From: Cylicocyclus nassatus | Lineage: Eukaryota > Nematoda > Chromadorea > Rhabditida > Strongylidae | Assembly (NCBI GenBank): GCA_958299035.1 | Contig: CATQJL010000001.1 | Span: 10,453,817-10,517,816, forward strand | Reading direction: 5' to 3' | Length of the DNA: 64,000 nucleotides | Shown here: piece after piece, positions 58,789-64,000 of the stretch | Numbering within the stretch: the first letter of the stretch is position 1 | How the letters are laid out: each line of letters begins with the position of its first letter | The notes under the pieces: model-generated | Databases searched by the model: none | What the model saw: the letters and a program-made list of their open reading frames with translations, nothing else | What the model was told of the DNA's origin: nothing | Position numbers and translations under genes: made by a program

Positions 58789-61700
58789 TCACTCGACCAC
58801 ATTGAGCTGCTGGCGAAACAGATCAATCAAATTTTTTGTTTCCTTTTCGAGCTTGTTGATATCCCTTTCAAATTCATATCTAAATCTTTTTATCCTTCCA
58901 GGCGTACTTTTTTGCGACAAAATTTGGTAACCTCGTTATGTATGTGCGACGTTGAACGGAGAGAAACTTTCTAAACAGCTTAGAGATCACAAACTGCAGA
59001 TGGGTGCAGTTACTGGGCTTAACAAGATACAACCAGCCTGTGCAAGCCTCGGTCAGGAACAAAATCTAAACGACACCGGTTGCTTATGAAACTGAATGGA
59101 CGAACAGTCGAAAAGGTGGAAACTACCGTCTTCCGTATATTCTCCACTCTGTCGCGATCCTTCTGAGAAGAAAGCGTTCTAGCAACAAATTTCTTAAAAT
59201 CTCTACTATTGTGCTCATCAAATCGTTGATTTCTTGCTTCGGTGCACAACTGAATTTTGAGCTTGGCCACTGCGGCCTGAATTCGGTAGAAAGAATTTCT
59301 ACTCACGCTAGAAAACGACTTGCTTATAATTTGTTTAGCTGCAATAGTAGAAGGCCCTGTGCGAGTACCCTATAAGGAAATTCACTCAAAACAGAACAAT
59401 TAAACGATATTTATGAGTGTTTGCTAGTTCCAACTTAAATCACTCTTATCACATGAGTCTCTTATCACATGAGTTAGTTCCCTGGACAAGACGTATGTCA
59501 AGCTCAAGAGGTGCACTCTCTCGACCTGAATGCTTCACCGTGGTTGTCCTGCCTTATATGAACACTCTGGAACCTGACAATCAGGGTGAATCCTTCACCT
59601 GGTTGTCCTGTTTTATATAATATTATGACTGGAATCTTTGTTACATATGTAAATGAGTGAGGGAAGGGGAGGGAAGCCGCGGCTACCCGGTTAGGCACAG
59701 ATCACTGGAGTCGTTGGGCACCGCCCAGTTGGGGTGAGGACCGTCGGATCATTTCTTAGTCTGCGTCTCGACACGTACTGTAAGCATGATACGCACTGCC
59801 AACTCTAGCGACTAAGAAATTCTTTTAAAAATACGAAGCGCACTTCTGTAATACTGGAATATTGCAGCTACAATTGGTGTCCCGACAAAAAAAACTGGAT
59901 GCGGAGTTACACAAAAATCTAAAAATGTTCACAATATACCAATTCCTAATTTCCTAACCCTGACTATCACTTTGCACTCCCTAACTATTGAGACAGCTTC
60001 GTGAAACTAAAGCTCAGGAGTTTTTTTCTGAAAGAACTTCGGCAAACTGCTCATAGCTTTGAAGGTACTAAGCGGCGAGGTAAGTTTGAAGTGGATACAG
60101 GCCAAGAGTTTGATCACTGAGCGAAAAGCTAGTTCTAATAATAGGGGTTCCAGATTCGCAAAGATATCAGACTAGAGGTCAGCACAAACATCTCTTCTGG
60201 CGCATTGCTGCTGATGAACAAGCTAATTTCTTCCATTTTATCTCTAGAAACTTTTGGAAGCTGAAGACAAAAGCTGAACACATGGATCTTCGGGTTTTGG
60301 ACAATAATGTCGTTGTGTCCGTTGTGCGAATTTTTTTTATGGTGGGCGATTCACTCGCAACTCGATGCCTCTTCCGCTAAATTGACGTTTTCTCTGGCTA
60401 CATCCAGACATCATTTACTTTTCAGGCTTCCGCTAGCGTTTAAGCCCACTTAAAACCTTAATTTATCCATTTTGGAGTGCATACTTTTCAGCATCTGGCT
60501 GGTGGTGCAAGTAACTGTCTATTTTTTCCCATTCAAACACCGATTATCATGGCATACGCTCAGCAACAGCCTTATCTAAATTCACATGGAAAACGGGGAG
60601 ATTCCAGAAATTGCCATTTTTTGCAAAATTTCCTCGATTTCTTCTGTGGATGTTACTAAAATTGCATTCTATCCACAGCTGCCTATGTTATGTAACAGAG
60701 AACCCGCAGGGTGCAACTATTTAGATTAGTAAGTAGACTGAACTATTCAGGACGACAACGATAATAACGTACACATTCTTCACAGTACGTTACAGCTTCT
60801 CCCACGGCAGCGATGTGCCGTTGTATTTTTGCAGGGAATGGATATTGGTGACCGTGTCCGTGCCAGAGCGTACCATCATCGTTGTAACTATACCAGCAGC
60901 GATATTTTCGACATCTGGGAGGTAGTGAAGAAGCCTGAACTGCTTTTTGAATATCAGGTTTTCTGCGTGAAGAAATTCCACGAACATGGAAAATCCCACC
61001 GCATTGGCAGCACATATGTACCACTCCTTCGGCGAATGAGTAATTTTTGTCAAAAATGTCTGCAAAACAACTTCCTATAACTATGTATGAATATCATATC
61101 TCAGGTGCTTACACTGCGTGTCCCATTTCTCGACCCAACGTTTGAACTGTTCACACGTCATTGGCCAGTGCGGCTCTGAATAACAAAGATAGCAGAATGC
61201 ACATCCACACTCAGGGCAAGAGCAGCAATTAAATTCTGAAAATTGGATTTTCTCTATCGAATAGAATTGTTTGAGGTGAAAAGGGAACACCATAGCGCTC
61301 AGTCAACATCAATGGTGAAAGGCAGCATGGGCAGTCCAACATCCATAAATCCGGGTTATCGAGTGATTTGAGAAAAGCGACAGATTCCTTAAATGGCTTT
61401 GATAAAGAGTTGCATTGAAATATTATGATTTACATGTGGAAGTGACTTGTATACACTTGTAGATGAGAAAAATAATTTTTGACATTTTTTGCAAATTAAA
61501 TTACACTTGTAAGAGAAAATGGGGGGGGGGGAAGGGAAGGAAGAACTGCCGACAGTCCTTTTTTCGAAATCTCGGAGTTACGGACGTGCAAAATTTTGAA
61601 GAGCATATTATAAACTTTTCGGAGTGCTTGGCTCACGCTGCGCGCCCCCTTCATTCAAAAAAGATTTTTGCTGTCCTCCTTCCCCCTCCGCCTCCAAACG

Positions 61701-63710
61701 AAAATGGGAACCCCCGTTGCTATAGTTCATAGATCGGATCCTGAAGTGAATCATCTGTGACTGTCCCGTCCTTTGAAATAGCCTTTATGAAAGATTATGG
61801 CGTATTTGCACAAGCACAAAAACTTGCAGAAAAAAGAGTGAAAAATGTTTGAAAATTCATTTAGTAGCAATTTTTATAATTGCTGCAATTTGCACGAATC
61901 CTCGAATATTTCAAGAGCAAAATCCAGCACTTTAGTCGAGTGGGCGGGGCTTCTCAAAGGGCGGAGCTGCCCCGCCCACTTGTATCTTGTTCTTCAAGCA
62001 TAGCCAAATGTAAAATGCAGGGAAACGGCCCTCCACTGGGACACCAGTAAAATGGCTCGTCAACGTTTCTATCAATGATCAACGAGAATGGCAAATAAAA
62101 CTTGCTACAAGCCGCCACTTTTTCTACAGTCATAATGATAGTAGTAAGAACTTTTCTTGTTAAGCTTACCCTTATCAATAATCTTATGACAGGCATGGGT
62201 AGAATTGCGTAAAGAAACTCGATGGAGGACATTTCACCGCCAGAAGTGATCTTCAAAGTAGCTCAATAGGTGAGATAGTATAAGACAAAGTACTCTCACC
62301 GGAATTTCTATGGGATAATGATTAGTGCGAAGTTGTCGAGTAATGCTGGACACCACACAATCTTTGCACATCATTCCTTCGAATGAAGGAAAAAGATCGT
62401 CCAAGCCTGACATGCGGCAGCAACAACATTTTAGTGGGTCTTCCTAGACATATGATTATTACATGATGTATACTCATTGAAATTACCTACTGATGCTTGG
62501 AAGGAATCAAGTTGCGATGAGCAGCACTCATTATAGAACTGGTTTAGATACTTCAGCTGTTCTTGCTCGGAAAATCCTATGGCCTGAACAAAGTGATATC
62601 AAGAAACTATGTTGATACGCTTCTGGAACCTTAGCCTACTCACATTAGGCGCTATCCATGTGCTGTTAACAGCAGACATAAAACATTCCGGGAACCAACT
62701 GACTCGATTGTCATCATTTTCGCTAACTTTGCAGCTGGAACAACACAATTAGACTCAAATAAGCTAAAAGCATTGAAATCCTTTCAACACCGAGTTTTTG
62801 AATTAGTTGAAAGCCTCTTGTTTGAAAACAGGATACAGTCACTGCAATTATGATATCACTTACATTTTTCTCATTTCTTTCAGACAGTCGATGATTTGCA
62901 CATAAATTATAGAGATATCTTTCTTAGCAGCGGCAGTGATCGAGTCAATGATGTAGGTTCTATCATACCTCAGGAGGTAAGGCCGATCTATGCTGATCCG
63001 AATCCTGAACAAGGGATAGTACAAAAGGATCATATGATGTTTTATAAGCTACCTTAATGTATCCGGTTTCCTAGTTTTCTCAAAGAAAACTACACACTTA
63101 GGTTGTGAAAACGGTGGGGTACCTACAGATACCCTACTGGTACCACACCATGTGACAGTATACTGCTCTGGTACTTTGGTGATAGTCTGAAGCGAAAAGA
63201 CGCAAAGTCAACCCCTTGGGACTGAAATTGGTTTACTTGTTCTAAATCGTAAGAAGATTTCATATCCAAATCAATAATTTCAAATATATGTGCAGCTTTG
63301 GTGGCATCAGTGATATTTTGCAGGCCAATAAATTTTGTGCCATTAGCCTGAAATTAGAAATTCAATTTCGCAACAAGGTATAGTGTTGCAGTAAACTGGG
63401 TAAAACAGCAAAAACCTTATTTTCTTCATTGGATATATCAGAATGAGAGTATTTCACGCATGAGGAACTTTTTGAACGTCTCGGCTTCAGTAAACTCTCG
63501 TGGTTTACAGGCAAGTAGTCACCAAGAGTGGCTGTTCTAAATTATCTTAAATTCACGGAAAATCCCTACACATAATGGCTAAGCATGCTGGTCACCTAGA
63601 TTCTCCGTGAAACTTGTAGGCAGGGCTTTCTCTGCATTTGTCCCACCAACACTGGATTTTTTCGTAATCGGAATCTTCGATCTTCACAGTATTCTTGTTA
63701 CGCTTGTGTG
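58789..63710 (-). CDS. RBR-like (RING-IBR-RING) ubiquitin-ligase relative
   Basis: Sixteen exons with fully consistent phases: 63596-63710, 63416-63536, 63237-63347, 63053-63186, 62864-63004, 62644-62734, 62491-62583, 62300-62443, 62170-62250, 61291-61387, 61113-61235, 60773-61059, 59307-59369, 59127-59249, 58932-59065 and 58789-58879 (stop TGA at 58789-58791). They encode about 649 residues; the start exon was not found and may lie beyond 64000. An N-terminal domain of about 270 residues of unknown type is followed by a first RING-like cluster (LKCCCCRMSG...MMCKDCVVSS), then an IBR (LDCPCC...CCSCPECGCAFCYLC, EPHWPMTCEQFKRW), then a second-RING-like segment (GVVHMCCQCGGIF), then a basic helical C-terminus. 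RBR proteins transfer ubiquitin through a Cys in the second RING; here the usual G-C-N-H reads G-V-V-H. Introns are short except 59370-60772. The family assignment rests on the Cys/His pattern. Confidence 0.85.
59443..59620. repeat. Short direct duplications in an intron
   Basis: CTCTTATCACATGAGT is repeated exactly in tandem (59443-59458, 59459-59474). Further on, GAATGCTTCACC...GGTTGTCCTG and GAATCCTTCACC...GGTTGTCCTG form a second, looser pair. They lie in the 1.4-kb intron of the RBR-like gene. Confidence 0.7.
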
Positions 63711-64000
63711 CTAGAAATATCTGATTATTCAGTGACCTCATAAAACCTGTGTTTCATAATCTTTTCTCCAGGCCGCTTCATAGACAAAAAATTTCCATTG
63801 GCGGCATAATCTGCTCCGGTCGCAAGGCGTACCCTTAAAGGCAGTGTCCAGGCTAAATCTAACCCCTCCGATTAGGGTAGATCCTGAATGTGGGCCCCAC
63901 GAGAGGGGCATCGTGCGTTGTCCGGCCCTCTAATGTTGTTCCTGAATGGAGATAAGGGGCCTGGAACAGCCAAAGTGCCATCAGACCCCGATCAGATCCT
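63711..64000. other. GC-rich window end, upstream of the RBR-like gene
   Basis: 63800-64000 is clearly richer in GC than its surroundings (GGGCCCCACGAGAGGGGC, CCGGCCCTCT) and could be a promoter region, an RNA gene fragment or a repeat. I could not match it to rRNA, tRNA or a known spliceosomal RNA by eye. On the minus strand, ATA TTT CTA GCA would extend the first exon to 63722. Confidence 0.3.

Noticed and set aside
59752..59825. Hairpin TTTCTTAGTC...GACTAAGAAA considered as a microRNA precursor
   Set aside because: Only the outer 10-12 bp pair; the middle does not form a continuous stem.
61954..62256. 100-codon minus-strand frame running past the 62170-62250 exon
   Set aside because: The paralog splices directly from this exon to the IBR exon in phase 0; the extra frame is intron and contains a GGGCGGGGC repeat.
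63800..64000. GC-rich end considered as 5S rRNA or an snRNA
   Set aside because: No internal promoter boxes or conserved core of those RNAs could be identified by eye.

Overview
This window reads as eukaryotic nuclear DNA, most likely from a nematode of the rhabditid/strongylid type. The evidence is AT-rich sequence, many short introns (about 45-70 nt) with GT donors and TTTCAG-like acceptors, a few long introns, and a very high load of short inverted-repeat transposons whose ends resemble Tc1/mariner elements (TTAGGTTG ends with TA flanks). There are no operons of bacterial type, ribosome-binding sites, CRISPR arrays or rRNA genes. Almost all longer open frames are chance frames. Real coding sequence is found only by following splice sites and reading phase.

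Left part (1-31 kb). A plus-strand gene of unknown family ends at 5820 with a membrane-spanning exon and an acidic tail. It is followed by a degenerate array of an 11-bp unit (6171-6950). From 7.9 to 16.3 kb lie six inverted-repeat elements. Plus-strand exons of one or more unrecognised genes occur at 18.04 kb (weak), 19.8-20.3 kb (good) and 24.9 kb (good single exon), separated by a 1.4-kb palindromic element and a GC-rich LTR-like block. More palindromes occupy 25.7-28.2 kb. A compact five-exon gene (28516-29178, +) encodes a small cysteine-rich single-pass membrane protein resembling the VOPP1/WBP1 group. Facing it is a small minus-strand gene of unknown family (30006-30756).

Middle part (31-50 kb) is gene-poor. 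It holds palindromic elements up to about 1.3 kb, a solo LTR inserted inside one of them (38585-38955), two related tRNA-derived (SINE-like) segments, 10-, 30- and 51-bp period tandem repeats, and four copies of a hairpin element whose ends read TACAATACCGCTC (46.5-49.2 kb).

Right part (50-64 kb) holds two tandem minus-strand paralogs. The upstream one (58789-63710) has 16 exons whose phases all agree and encodes at least 649 residues with RING/IBR-type cysteine clusters, so it is an RBR-like (RING-IBR-RING) ubiquitin-ligase relative. The downstream one (50369-55888) keeps most of the same exons but has an in-frame stop, a broken exon and no recognisable 5' exons, so it looks like a decaying duplicate. 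A mariner-like element separates them.
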